A stretch of 64,000 nucleotides of DNA from assembly GCA_965220505.1 (NCBI GenBank), contig CBDCQE010000003.1, forward strand, positions 372,001 to 436,000. Reading direction: 5' to 3'. The notes under the pieces are model-generated. The model made no database searches. It had not been told where the DNA came from and was given only the letters and a program-made list of their open reading frames with translations. Below, piece by piece: positions 33,345 through 41,286 of this stretch (the first letter of the stretch is position 1; every line of letters starts with the position of its first letter). The DNA comes from Bin87 sp965220505 (GTDB lineage: Bacteria; Chloroflexota; Dehalococcoidia; Lucifugimonadales; UBA3495). Made by a program: the position numbers and the translations under genes.

Positions 33345-34478
33345 CTACCACTTCTGGATTACCGGCAGGACTTCCTTGCCGAACAGGCCGATGTTCTTCA
33401 TGGTGGCCTCGTGGCCCATGCGGGACTCCTGGCCGTAGAACACCAGGTGCTCCATGCCCAGCCGCTTGTGGATGTGTTCCAGCTTTTCCAGCACCGTGTC
33501 CGGGGTTCCGCACACGATGTGGTAGTTCTCCTTCAGCTCTTCGAAGGTCTGCACGTTGAGGGGTTTCAGGCCGGTGCGGCGGGCGGCGATGGCGGCGCTG
33601 GCCGCGGAACGGTAGCCCACCGGCGCCATGTACTCGCGAGGGCCGCGCAGGGTGGGCCCCATGCGCCAGATGAAGTGCTTGGCCTGCTCGTCGGCCTCCT
33701 CCTGGGTGTCGCCCACGTAGCAGCACAGCAGGTAGCCGAAATTGTCGGGCACGGCCTCACGACCGGCCGCGTTGGCGGCCTGGGTGTACATGCCGAAAAG
33801 TTCCTCGGTTACGTCGAGGTCGGTGAGGAACGCCACGTAGGTGTACCCGTGCCGTCCGGACCACTCGGCGGTCTCCGGAGACGACGTTCCCGGCACCCAG
33901 ATGGGCGGGTGCGGCTGCTGGATGGGAACCATCCACGGATTGACCACGCGGAAGTTGTAGTGCTTGCCCTCCCAGCGGAACGGGCCGGGCGTCGTCCAGG
34001 TCTTGATTACCAGGTCGTGGCATTCCTCGAAACGTTCCCGGTTTTCCACCGGGTTGTTGTTGGTGGATACCGTCTCCACCCCCGTGCCGCGCACGAAGCC
34101 GGAGATCAGCCGACCGCCCGAGATAACGTCGATCATGGCGAGCTCTTCCGCCAGCCGAACCGGGTTATCGTGGATGGGCAGGATGTTGCCCAGCAGCAGG
34201 ATCTTGGCTTGGTGGGTGATCCGGGCGAGCACGGCCGCGGACAGGTTGGTGGCGGCGTTCATGCACGACGGCGTGTTGTGGTGCTCGTTCAGCATGATGC
34301 CGTCGAAGCCCAGTTCGTCGGCGTACACGCATTCGTCGAAGTAGCGCTTGAAAAGCCCGTTGGCCGTGTTGGGGTTGAACCACGTGTTGGGAAAGGTCAG
34401 ACGCAGTGACGGGTACTTGTCGCCCTCTTCGTCTGGATACTCGTGGTAGGGGAACTCGGAGAAGTAGTAGCTCTTCAC
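33345..34478 (-). CDS. LLM-class flavin-dependent oxidoreductase
   Basis: A 377-residue bacterial luciferase-like TIM-barrel enzyme using FMN or F420. Features: an N-terminal strand, then DELGFDGIMLNEHHNTP near 55-70, RLAEELAMIDVISGGRLISGFVRG near 108-130 (family signature), and QPHPPIWVPG near 188. A C-terminal tail follows with a DTVLEKLEHIH helix. GTG 34478 (VKSYYFSEF) is preferred because GGAGG lies 10 bases upstream; an ATG at 34523 would add 15 residues. The substrate is unknown. Two relatives lie at 49400 and 55668. cofE in the window keeps F420 use possible. Confidence 0.9.
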   Translation of the reverse strand: MKSYYFSEFPYHEYPDEEGDKYPSLRLTFPNTWFNPNTANGLFKRYFDECVYADELGFDGIMLNEHHNTPSCMNAATNLSAAVLARITHQAKILLLGNILPIHDNPVRLAEELAMIDVISGGRLISGFVRGTGVETVSTNNNPVENRERFEECHDLVIKTWTTPGPFRWEGKHYNFRVVNPWMVPIQQPHPPIWVPGTSSPETAEWSGRHGYTYVAFLTDLDVTEELFGMYTQAANAAGREAVPDNFGYLLCCYVGDTQEEADEQAKHFIWRMGPTLRGPREYMAPVGYRSAASAAIAARRTGLKPLNVQTFEELKENYHIVCGTPDTVLEKLEHIHKRLGMEHLVFYGQESRMGHEATMKNIGLFGKEVLPVIQKW

Positions 34479-34571
34479 GGGGTGACGGCCTCCGCTGGTG
34501 AAAGGTATGAAACCGGCGGCCATGATAGCACAGGGCCCGTGCTATCATATTGGCGCGGATTGGGAAGAACG

Positions 34572-35264
34572 ATGACGACCATCAATAACATCCAAGATCT
34601 GATCCGCGTTCTGGACGAGCATCCCGAGTGGCTTGAGGCGGTGCGGACGCGGCTGCTGACGCGGGAGTTGCTGGAGTTGCCTCAAACCGTTGCCGATTTG
34701 GCGGTCACAGTCCATGAGCTCTCCAGTGAAGTCAAGACTACCTCGGCCGCGGTTAAAGAGTTGACCAACACGGTTAACGAGTTAGCCAATGAACTTAGGG
34801 CCACTAACAGACGCCTTGACCGGTTACAGGATGACGTAGGTTGGCTGAAAGGCCGCATCATCTATGACATCGCGCGCGACGACGCCGCGCTGATCGCGGG
34901 CGACATGGGCTTTGTACTGGAGCGGATCCTGGTTCGGGCAGACTTGAGGCGGCTGACGGAAGGGCAGGACCTATCGGACCTGCCCCGGGGGGAGGTCCGA
35001 AGTTTCCATCGCGCCGACTTGGTGATGGAAGTTGCCGATAACGCCGGTAACCCCCACTACATTGCCGTAGAAGCGTCCTTCACGGTGAACGGCCGGGACT
35101 CGCGGCGCGCACTGCGGAACGCCGAGCTGATGACCCGGTTCACTGGCCGGCCAGCGGTAGCGGCAGTTGCCGGCGTCCGGTACGACTGGAATCTGAAAGA
35201 GCCGGTGGAATCGGAGCAGCTGTACTGGTACGAGATCCCGTCGGAGGATCTGGAAACGGAATAG
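34572..35264 (+). CDS. Coiled-coil protein with a PD-(D/E)XK-like C-terminal domain
   Basis: A 230-residue protein. Residues about 30-95 form a coiled coil of heptads (AVTVHELSSEVKTTSAAVKE, then NELANELRATNRRLDRLQDD). The C-terminal half (about 100-225) looks like a nuclease-type fold: FHRADLVMEV, then HYIAVEASFTVNGRDSRRA, where E-A-S replaces the expected E-x-K. It ends YWYEIPSEDLETE. Similar coiled-coil plus nuclease-like proteins are widespread in Chloroflexota and cyanobacteria with no assigned role. Divergent from the LLM gene; ATG 34572 follows GGGAAG. Confidence 0.7.
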   Translation: MTTINNIQDLIRVLDEHPEWLEAVRTRLLTRELLELPQTVADLAVTVHELSSEVKTTSAAVKELTNTVNELANELRATNRRLDRLQDDVGWLKGRIIYDIARDDAALIAGDMGFVLERILVRADLRRLTEGQDLSDLPRGEVRSFHRADLVMEVADNAGNPHYIAVEASFTVNGRDSRRALRNAELMTRFTGRPAVAAVAGVRYDWNLKEPVESEQLYWYEIPSEDLETE

Positions 35265-35276
35265 CTGCCCTGACGC

Positions 35277-36278
35277 TCAAAGCCGATAGGCTCGAGCCGC
35301 CGTGCCCTGGAACATGGCCGCTTTCTCGGAGTCCGAATAGGCCGCAGTCACCCGTTTGAAGGCATTCCACGCCGTGGTGTAGGAATAGGATGCCTTGTCC
35401 ACCGGGAAGTTGCTCTCGAACATGCAACGGTCCGGCCCGAATTGCTCGATGCAGTAGTCCAGCCAGGGCCGGATGGTCTCGGCCAACTCCTCCGAGTTCG
35501 GCGGGACGTCGCGTTGGTGCCAGTCGTAGCCGCTGATCACGTTGCCGAACCCGCCCAGCTTGACCACCACGTTTTCGTGGGCCGCAACCGCGGCGATCCC
35601 TTGCTGCCAGTCGGCGAACACCTCGTCCCGTCGGCCGGCGTAGGGACCCACTCCCAGCGGCCGGCCGATGTGGTTCAGAATGATGGTGGCATCGGGAAAC
35701 GCACCGGCCAGGTCGGCCAGTTCCGGCAGTTGGGGGTGGAACACCAGCGCGTCGAAGCTCAGGCCCATCCGCTGCAGCCGGTCGAACCCGGCGCGGAGAT
35801 TCGCATCGGCCAACATTCCGGCCGTGGTGGATCGGCCCAGCGAAACCTCGGGGCTGGCGTCCCAGGAGCACGAGAACCGTATCCCGCGGAACCGGTTGTT
35901 GCTGGCGGCCAGGTGCGCCTCCAGCACGGGCGCCACGGCGTCGCCCAACATCAGGTCGGCGTTGGACACTATGCCGGCGGCCACCTCGGTCGGCCCGTAC
36001 TGGCCGCTGGCGCTCTGGGCGGCCAGACCCTGCACGAACTCGGTTTCGCCGATGGCCCGCATCTCCTCCGGACCCTTGGCCCGGTACATCGAATGGCACT
36101 CGATGAAAACCGTCTGGGCAACATTGTGGCCGCCGCCCAGATCCTCGGTCAGTTGGTCCAGCAGGTAGCGATCCCCTTCCCGGTCCCAGAAGTGATGGTG
36201 AGGGTCGCAGATGGGGAGCGTGGGGTCGATGGCCTCTTCCGTGACCTGGCTCAGCCAGGCCTCGCGTTGGGTGGACAT
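35277..36278 (-). CDS. Amidohydrolase family (COG3618-like) metal-dependent hydrolase
   Basis: A 333-residue TIM-barrel hydrolase. The first metal ligands are in PICDPHHHFWD near 23-33, further ligands in ALVFHPQLPEL near 175 and IILNHIGRP near 198, and the barrel-end Asp is replaced in the segment RCMFESNFPVDK near 285. Members act as lactonases or decarboxylases (for example 2-pyrone-dicarboxylate lactonase). Last gene of an apparent three-gene minus-strand operon (NTF2-like, AhpD-like, this one), suggesting catabolism of a small aromatic or lactone compound. Good ribosome site GAGGAGG. Confidence 0.87.
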   Translation of the reverse strand: MSTQREAWLSQVTEEAIDPTLPICDPHHHFWDREGDRYLLDQLTEDLGGGHNVAQTVFIECHSMYRAKGPEEMRAIGETEFVQGLAAQSASGQYGPTEVAAGIVSNADLMLGDAVAPVLEAHLAASNNRFRGIRFSCSWDASPEVSLGRSTTAGMLADANLRAGFDRLQRMGLSFDALVFHPQLPELADLAGAFPDATIILNHIGRPLGVGPYAGRRDEVFADWQQGIAAVAAHENVVVKLGGFGNVISGYDWHQRDVPPNSEELAETIRPWLDYCIEQFGPDRCMFESNFPVDKASYSYTTAWNAFKRVTAAYSDSEKAAMFQGTAARAYRL

Positions 36279-36290
36279 GTTGACCCCTCC

Positions 36291-36848
36291 TCAGACGGGC
36301 AGCGGCGCTTCGGTGATGTTTTCCGGAAGCTCCACGCCGAAGGCGTTGACGTTGAACGCCAGCATCGAGTAGCAGCCCATCAGCGTGGTCAGTTCAGTGG
36401 CGCCGTTCCTCCCGAAGTGCTGCATCACCGCGTCAAAGGCGTCCTGGCTGACCGCCCGCGTACGGAAGAACTGCTGGCCGTACTCGACCACCGCCGCCTC
36501 GTCGGCCGCTGGGTCAGGCAGATCCTGCCGGTCCCGCAGCGCGTCCACGATCTCGTCGCGCAACCCGGCCTGGCGGGCCGGCGGAGCGTGGGCGTTCCAG
36601 ATGAATTGGCAGTTGTTCTCGCGGGCCGCCACCAGCATGGCCAGTTCGCGGATCCGCGGCGATAGCGAGGTGTCCGTGCGGAGGTACAGCGCCAGTCCCA
36701 GGGCACGTTGGGCCACTTCCGGCGCGTTGAGCATTACCGAGCCCGGCCCGGTTGTGGGTACTTCGCCCCGGTCGGCGACGAAGGCGTCAAAGGCCTCGCG
36801 TTCATTGTCGGGCACTGATTCTCGGGTCACTGTAGGAGTTCGGGCCAT
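36291..36848 (-). CDS. Carboxymuconolactone decarboxylase/AhpD-like protein
   Basis: A 185-residue all-helical protein. The core RIRELAMLVAARENNCQFIWNAHAPPARQAGL (split here as RIRELAMLVAARENNC and FIWNAHAPPARQAGL) is the CMD signature. It has a single Cys and a His six residues later rather than the AhpD CxxC, so thiol peroxidase activity is less likely. ATG 36848 (ARTPTVTRE) has GGGGAGG just upstream; a frame to 36923 is not supported. It sits 13 bases before the amidohydrolase. Confidence 0.85.
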   Translation of the reverse strand: MARTPTVTRESVPDNEREAFDAFVADRGEVPTTGPGSVMLNAPEVAQRALGLALYLRTDTSLSPRIRELAMLVAARENNCQFIWNAHAPPARQAGLRDEIVDALRDRQDLPDPAADEAAVVEYGQQFFRTRAVSQDAFDAVMQHFGRNGATELTTLMGCYSMLAFNVNAFGVELPENITEAPLPV

Positions 36849-36912
36849 GGTGTCCTCCCCTGTGTGTCGTGTTCCATGATTCGAGCACAGTCTAACACCC
36901 TCTGTTGCGCTC

Positions 36913-37308
36913 CTACGGCGCAAAACTCGACCGCGCCTGCGCGCCCCAGCGCCCGTCGTTGTCGGTCATGATCCAAAGCGAACGGTAGGTGGCGATGGCC
37001 GCGCCATCCTCGGTGCACCTCGTGAACTGGATCAGCACGTGGACCTTGTGCGCAGAGCTGTGGATCACTTCGGTAGATTCCAGGATGGTGTGGTGCCAGT
37101 CCGGGCCGGCCCGGGCGTAGAAATCGCGCAGGTAGGTCGCCTCAAGCTCGACTCGGTCGTGCCAGATGGCAACGCCTTCGCCGGAGATGCGCACGTGGGG
37201 CAGGTGCAGCAGACCGTAGAGCGCGGCGTCATCCCGAGCGTTCAGCGCCGCCATGAACTGTTCGATGGCGGTCACCGCCGCGTGCGATGCCTCATTTATT
37301 CCGCTCAT
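36913..37308 (-). CDS. NTF2-like/SnoaL-like protein
   Basis: A 131-residue cone-shaped NTF2 fold: AVTAIEQFMAALNARDDAALYGLLHLPHV at the start (typical helix then first strand; split as AVTAIEQFMAALNARDDAA), WHHTILESTEVIHSS in the middle, and a C-terminal sheet with YRSLWIMTDNDGRWGAQARSS. Such proteins are small-molecule isomerases or lyases, or simply binding proteins. First gene of the operon with the AhpD-like and amidohydrolase genes. No catalytic residue can be assigned. Confidence 0.8.
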   Translation of the reverse strand: MSGINEASHAAVTAIEQFMAALNARDDAALYGLLHLPHVRISGEGVAIWHDRVELEATYLRDFYARAGPDWHHTILESTEVIHSSAHKVHVLIQFTRCTEDGAAIATYRSLWIMTDNDGRWGAQARSSFAP

Positions 37309-37394
37309 GCTGGTTTCCTCGGTATAGACCTGGTATCTGACACACGACCGCGCGTGGCAGGCGATGCCGCCTCACGCGCACGCATTTTGTCTTT

Positions 37395-37421
37395 TACATC
37401 GATGCACAGGATGGACAGGAT
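37395..37421 (+). repeat. Dispersed 25-bp repeat, copy C
   Basis: TACATCGATGCACAGGATGG then ACAGGAT, identical to copy A over 27 bases. Confidence 0.8.
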
Positions 37422-37790
37422 GGATTTGACGATTGGGATGGCTCCTTTGGGATTGGATTTTTGCAGGTGACCGGATGGTTGGTTTTGCAGGCGATTGGCG
37501 GTTGGTTGATTTTGACCAGGTTTCGGGAAGTGATCAGCCCCACGGCCGAGGGTAATGCGCTTGCTTTTTGCCCTCATTTTCCATGCCCACGGCATGGCGC
37601 GCTGTTGCGGGCGCGGCGACCCAGAGACTACTCCGATTAAAGCGGTCGGGGACAGTCTACTGCGATACGGGTAGCGACTTGGATGCTGATCGGAATTGGC
37701 CGTGTACTCCTGGAACCTGGTCGGGAAAGGACAATCACCTGCGGACACAGGATAGCACGGGCGTTCTGAATGGGTCAAGAGGTGGTTTGG

Positions 37791-37815
37791 CATGGATGGA
37801 CAGGATGGACGGGAT
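37791..37815 (+). repeat. Dispersed 25-bp repeat, copy D
   Basis: CATGGATGGACAGGATGGAC then GGGAT, a diverged copy. Confidence 0.65.
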
Positions 37816-37900
37816 AGAGGAAACATCAGTATCAGGATTTGCGGGATTTTATGATTCAACAGGATTGGGTTAGTTAGCGAGTGGGCGTCAAGCCGTCAGG

Positions 37901-37937
37901 ATTGCCACCCCCGCATCAAGTGCGGGGTCGCAATGAC
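37901..37937. repeat. REP-like palindrome (ATTGC...GCAAT type)
   Basis: The left arm ATTGCCACCCCCGCA faces TGCGGGGTCGCAAT with one bulge and a TCAAG loop, followed by GAC. Same ends as the element at 10145-10174. Confidence 0.7.
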
Positions 37938-38043
37938 AAACCGGGTACGCGTGAGGCGACGCGGCCGATTGTCGGCCCGTAGCGAATGTTGTACCATCGT
38001 TTGGCCTCAAATTCCCAATAGCCGGCACCTGGAGGATAGCTTT

Positions 38044-39219
38044 ATGGCCAGCACCGCACAACGTGAACGCGACATCGCCATCGTGGGCGTCGCCGAATCG
38101 GACGAGATGGGCAACGTTCCCAGCAAGTCTTCCCTCCAGCACCACGCCGAGGCCGCCTACAACGCGCTGGACGATGCTGGCCTCTCCCTGTCCGACGTCG
38201 ACGGGCTGATGACCGCCGGATTCAGCACCCTGGCCACCGCCGAGTACTTCGGCGTTCAGCCGTCCTTCACCGATAACACCTCCGTCGGCGGCTCTTCCTT
38301 CGTTATCCACGTCGCCCACGCCGCGGCGGCCATCCGCGCCGGCTACTGCGATACCGTCCTCATCACCCACGGGCAGGCCGGCCGCTCCACGCGCGTCCCG
38401 GTGCCCGCGGACCGCAACCTCCCGGTCGCCCAGTACGAGACCCCCTACGGCATGATCGGGCAGCCCATCAACTACGCCATGGCTTGCACCCGGTACATGC
38501 ACCAGTACGGCGAGGACCGGACCCGCCAGGCCCTGGCCGAAATCGCCGTTTCCACCCGCGCGTGGGCCAACCTGAACCCCGTCGCCTACATGCACGACTC
38601 GCCCATGTCCTTCGACGACTACCACAACTCCCGCTGGGTGGCGTGGCCGTTCCACCTGTTCGACTGCTGCCTGGTCACTGACTCCGGCGCGGCGATAATC
38701 GTGACCACCGCCGAGAAGGCGGCCAACTGCAAGAAGGAACCGGTGTGGGTGTTGGGCGCGGCCGAGGGCCACGACCACAACCTGATCAGCTTCATGCCCA
38801 ACCACACCTCGACGTGGGCCCGCGAGACCGGGCCGCTGTCGCTGGAGCGCGCTGGCCTCACTCACGACGACATCGACCACACCATGATCTACGACTCCTT
38901 CACCTACACCACCCTGGTGACCATCGAGAGTCTTGGCTTCTGCGGACCCGGTGAGGGCCCCGACTTCGTCGCCAACCAGCGCACGGCGCCGGGCGGAGAC
39001 TTCGCCCTGAACACCAACGGCGGCGGGCTTTCGTACTCCCACCCGGGCATGTACGGCAGTTTCCTGCTGGTGGAGGCGGTGCGCCAGTTGCGCGGCGAGT
39101 GCGGTGAGCGCCAGGTCAATCGCAAGGGTTCCGCCGACCAGCCGGCAGCCACCAGCATCGTCAACGGCACCGGCGGCTCGCTCTCGTCAACCGGAACGGT
39201 GGTGCTGGCGACCGGCTAA
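38044..39219 (+). CDS. Thiolase-family (SCP2/lipid-transfer type) protein
   Basis: A 391-residue thiolase-fold protein. Typical elements: AIVGVAESDEMG at the start, DVDGLMTAGFST near 55, HAAAAIRAGYCDTVLI near 95, and the C-terminal NTNGGGLSYSHPGMYG near 325 plus GTGGSLSSTGTVVLA at the end. The N-terminal catalytic Cys of degradative thiolases is not seen at the usual place (the loop reads NTSVGGSSFVIH). That is typical of the archaeal and Chloroflexota non-thiolase group that often pairs with a DUF35 zinc-ribbon protein, which is absent here. Start supported by GGAGG. Confidence 0.85.
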   Translation: MASTAQRERDIAIVGVAESDEMGNVPSKSSLQHHAEAAYNALDDAGLSLSDVDGLMTAGFSTLATAEYFGVQPSFTDNTSVGGSSFVIHVAHAAAAIRAGYCDTVLITHGQAGRSTRVPVPADRNLPVAQYETPYGMIGQPINYAMACTRYMHQYGEDRTRQALAEIAVSTRAWANLNPVAYMHDSPMSFDDYHNSRWVAWPFHLFDCCLVTDSGAAIIVTTAEKAANCKKEPVWVLGAAEGHDHNLISFMPNHTSTWARETGPLSLERAGLTHDDIDHTMIYDSFTYTTLVTIESLGFCGPGEGPDFVANQRTAPGGDFALNTNGGGLSYSHPGMYGSFLLVEAVRQLRGECGERQVNRKGSADQPAATSIVNGTGGSLSSTGTVVLATG

Positions 39220-39289
39220 AGGTCAGCGCCCGCGCGGCTGCGAACGGCAGAATGGGGCTGCGGGCCTCGCGCTACTCGTAGCAATCATC

Positions 39290-39508
39290 ATGGAGGTGTT
39301 GGGTCGCATCGTGCTGTTAATTCCAGCCGAAATCAAAAGACTCAGGGAACAGGGCCGAAAGCAGGGCAGGGAAGAAGGGCGTCGAGAAGAACGTCGTAGG
39401 ATCATTGACGCTCTTCGGCAAGCTGGCGAACGTGAAGACGGATCGGTCCACATCACGCTGACCCCTGAAGTCATGAAATTGCTTATGGGTGATGCCGATC
39501 CCGATTAG
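39290..39508 (+). CDS. Small Arg/Glu-rich hypothetical protein
   Basis: A 72-residue candidate. After a hydrophobic lead (VLGRIVLLIPAEI) comes a charged helix with repeated RE/GR pairs (REQGRKQGREEGRREERRR), then IIDALRQAGE and a segment SVHITLTPEVMKLLMG. The charged pattern resembles the tail of Rpn/DUF4351-type or nuclease-associated proteins. The start is uncertain (ATG 39290; no strong ribosome site). Confidence 0.4.
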   Translation: MEVLGRIVLLIPAEIKRLREQGRKQGREEGRREERRRIIDALRQAGEREDGSVHITLTPEVMKLLMGDADPD

Positions 39509-39618
39509 CAACGCCAGCCCATCACCCCTGATACTGATGCGCGCCAGTCCCTATCGTGACTCAGGGCATCTATTTCGCAGACCGGTAAGCACAAATTCAC
39601 CACCTGAACACTGGAAAC

Positions 39619-40710
39619 ATGGACATCGTAATCATCGGCCTTCCGCAATCTGGCAAAACCACTCTCTTCAACGCGCTCACCCTGGGGAAGTCCGACGCCA
39701 GCGGCGCATCGGGTAGCCCTACCGAAATGCACATCGGAATGGTCAAGGTGCCGGACACGCGTCTTGAACACCTGGGAGAGATCTACCATCCGCGCAAGGT
39801 CATCCCCGCTGAGATCCGCTATACCGACCTGCCCGGGCCTGAGGGCATGGCCCGGTCGCAGGGGATCAGTGGGCGGTATCGAAACATCCTCCAGTCCGCC
39901 ACCGCGTTCCTGGTGGTGGTGCGGGCTTTCCAGAACGACTCGGTTCCCCATCCCACGGGCACGGTGGACCCGGCGCGAGACCTGGATGCCATGCTCGGTG
40001 AGCTGACCTTCGCCGATCTGGAGGTGCTGGAACGTGCGTCCACGCGCCTGGCCGACCAGGTGAACAAGACCAAGCCGGCGGAACGGCCCATGGTGGTGCG
40101 ACAAAAGGAGACCGTGGATAAGGCCCGCGCCGGCCTGGAAAACGGCGTACCCGTGCGGTTACAGACTTTCAGTGACTCGGAACGGTCCATACTGGTCAAC
40201 TACCAACTGCTCACCGACAAGAACGTGATCGCCGTGTTCAACACGGATGAAGGGGCCGATGCGATATCTATATCCGACCTGGATATCGATCCTGTTCTCA
40301 CCGCCGGCGTGGGTCAGGTCAGCATCAGCGCGCGGATCGAGGCCGAGCTGAGCACGATGGATCCTGAAGAGGCCGAGGAGTTTCGCTCTGATTTCGGCCT
40401 GGGCGAATCGGCCACGTCGCAGGTGATCCGGGCCAGCTACGACACCCTGGGCCTGGTGTCCTTCCTGACCGTGGGCGATGACGAGGTCCGCGCCTGGAGC
40501 GTGCCGGGCGGCATGCCGGCCGTCAGCGCGGCCGGGGTTATCCACACCGATTTCACCCGTGGCTTCATCCGGGCCGAGGTGATCGCCTATGAAGACTTTT
40601 CCGCCTGCGGCGGTATGGTGCAGGGTCGCAAGGAAGGCTTGCTGCGCTCCGAGGGCAAGACCTATCCGGTGAAGGACGGAGACATCATCAACTTCCTGGT
40701 CAACGTGTAA
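39619..40710 (+). CDS. ychF: YchF-type GTPase/ATPase
   Basis: A 363-residue P-loop protein of the Obg/YchF group. Walker A is GLPQSGKTT (7-15), switch region YTDLPGPEG near 68-76, an insertion with an alpha-helical coiled coil, and the C-terminal TGS domain ending DGDIINFLVNV. YchF proteins bind ATP rather than GTP and associate with the ribosome and proteasome-like partners in stress control. The ASACGGMVQGRKEGLLRSEG-like segment (FSACGGMVQGRKEG) near 335 is the usual TGS lead. Close to the next gene (5 bases), suggesting cotranscription with the GNAT gene. Confidence 0.88.
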   Translation: MDIVIIGLPQSGKTTLFNALTLGKSDASGASGSPTEMHIGMVKVPDTRLEHLGEIYHPRKVIPAEIRYTDLPGPEGMARSQGISGRYRNILQSATAFLVVVRAFQNDSVPHPTGTVDPARDLDAMLGELTFADLEVLERASTRLADQVNKTKPAERPMVVRQKETVDKARAGLENGVPVRLQTFSDSERSILVNYQLLTDKNVIAVFNTDEGADAISISDLDIDPVLTAGVGQVSISARIEAELSTMDPEEAEEFRSDFGLGESATSQVIRASYDTLGLVSFLTVGDDEVRAWSVPGGMPAVSAAGVIHTDFTRGFIRAEVIAYEDFSACGGMVQGRKEGLLRSEGKTYPVKDGDIINFLVNV

Positions 40711-40715
40711 GCGCC

Positions 40716-41222
40716 ATGATCAACATTCGCCAGTTCCGCGCCGAAGATGCCGAGGCGGTGCGCAACCTGTTCGCCCACGCCCAGGATGACATCGCCGAGA
40801 GCTACAGCCACACCGCGGCTGACCGCGAGGGGTTCCACGAATACATCGACGGCGCCCTCAACCACGACCTCGCCCACATCGAGCGGAGCTACCTGCAACG
40901 GCCGGGCAGCAACTTCTGGATCGCGGAACTGGATGGTGAACCCGTCGGCTGCATTGGAGCCTACCGCCGGGACGATGAGGAGGCGGAGATAAGACGCCTG
41001 GCAGTGGACCGGTCGGCCCGCCGTCGGGGTGTGGCATCGAAATTGCTGGACCAGGCCGAAGAGTTCTGCCGCGACGCCGGATATGCCCGCGCCATCGTCT
41101 GGACCGCTAACCACATGACCGCCGCCATCGCCTTCCTCCAGCATCGCGGCTACCACGAGCTCGAAGACCACGCGTTTCCGCACACCAGTCTGACGCTGTT
41201 TCTGTATGGGCTGGAGTTGTAG
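40716..41222 (+). CDS. GNAT-family N-acetyltransferase
   Basis: A 168-residue acetyl-CoA-dependent acetyltransferase. Motif A is EIRRLAVDRSARRRGVASKLLDQ (split as IRRLAVDRSARRRGVASKLL, about 90-109), with R-x-x-G-V/A pyrophosphate loop, and motif B is NHMTAAIAFLQHRGYHEL near 132-149. Motif D/C strand FWIAELDGEPVGCIGAY near 67. Substrate unknown. It follows YchF directly. Confidence 0.88.
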   Translation: MINIRQFRAEDAEAVRNLFAHAQDDIAESYSHTAADREGFHEYIDGALNHDLAHIERSYLQRPGSNFWIAELDGEPVGCIGAYRRDDEEAEIRRLAVDRSARRRGVASKLLDQAEEFCRDAGYARAIVWTANHMTAAIAFLQHRGYHELEDHAFPHTSLTLFLYGLEL

Positions 41223-41286
41223 CCGGCGCTGCTTGCGTTCGCCGGCAGCGGTTTTGGTATATTGGGTGATGAGGAGGTGGGCTACG

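Larger units (their letters stand above)
37309..38043. other. Repeat-rich intergenic region
   Basis: There is no supported gene in these 735 bases. The stretch holds dispersed repeat copies C (37395-37421) and D (37791-37815) and a REP-like palindrome (37901-37937). It also holds degenerate GATTGG/GGTTGG-rich DNA at 37425-37520. A 184-codon minus-strand open frame crosses several unrelated repeats and lacks protein-like character. The thiolase ribosome site GGAGG is at 38031-38035. Confidence 0.7.

Noticed and set aside
36291..36848. AhpD-like protein as a second selenoprotein
   Set aside because: The frame is complete and no in-frame TGA lies at the single cysteine.
37305..37859. Minus-strand frame of 184 codons
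   Set aside because: Built from several unrelated repeats and low-complexity DNA; no protein-like pattern.
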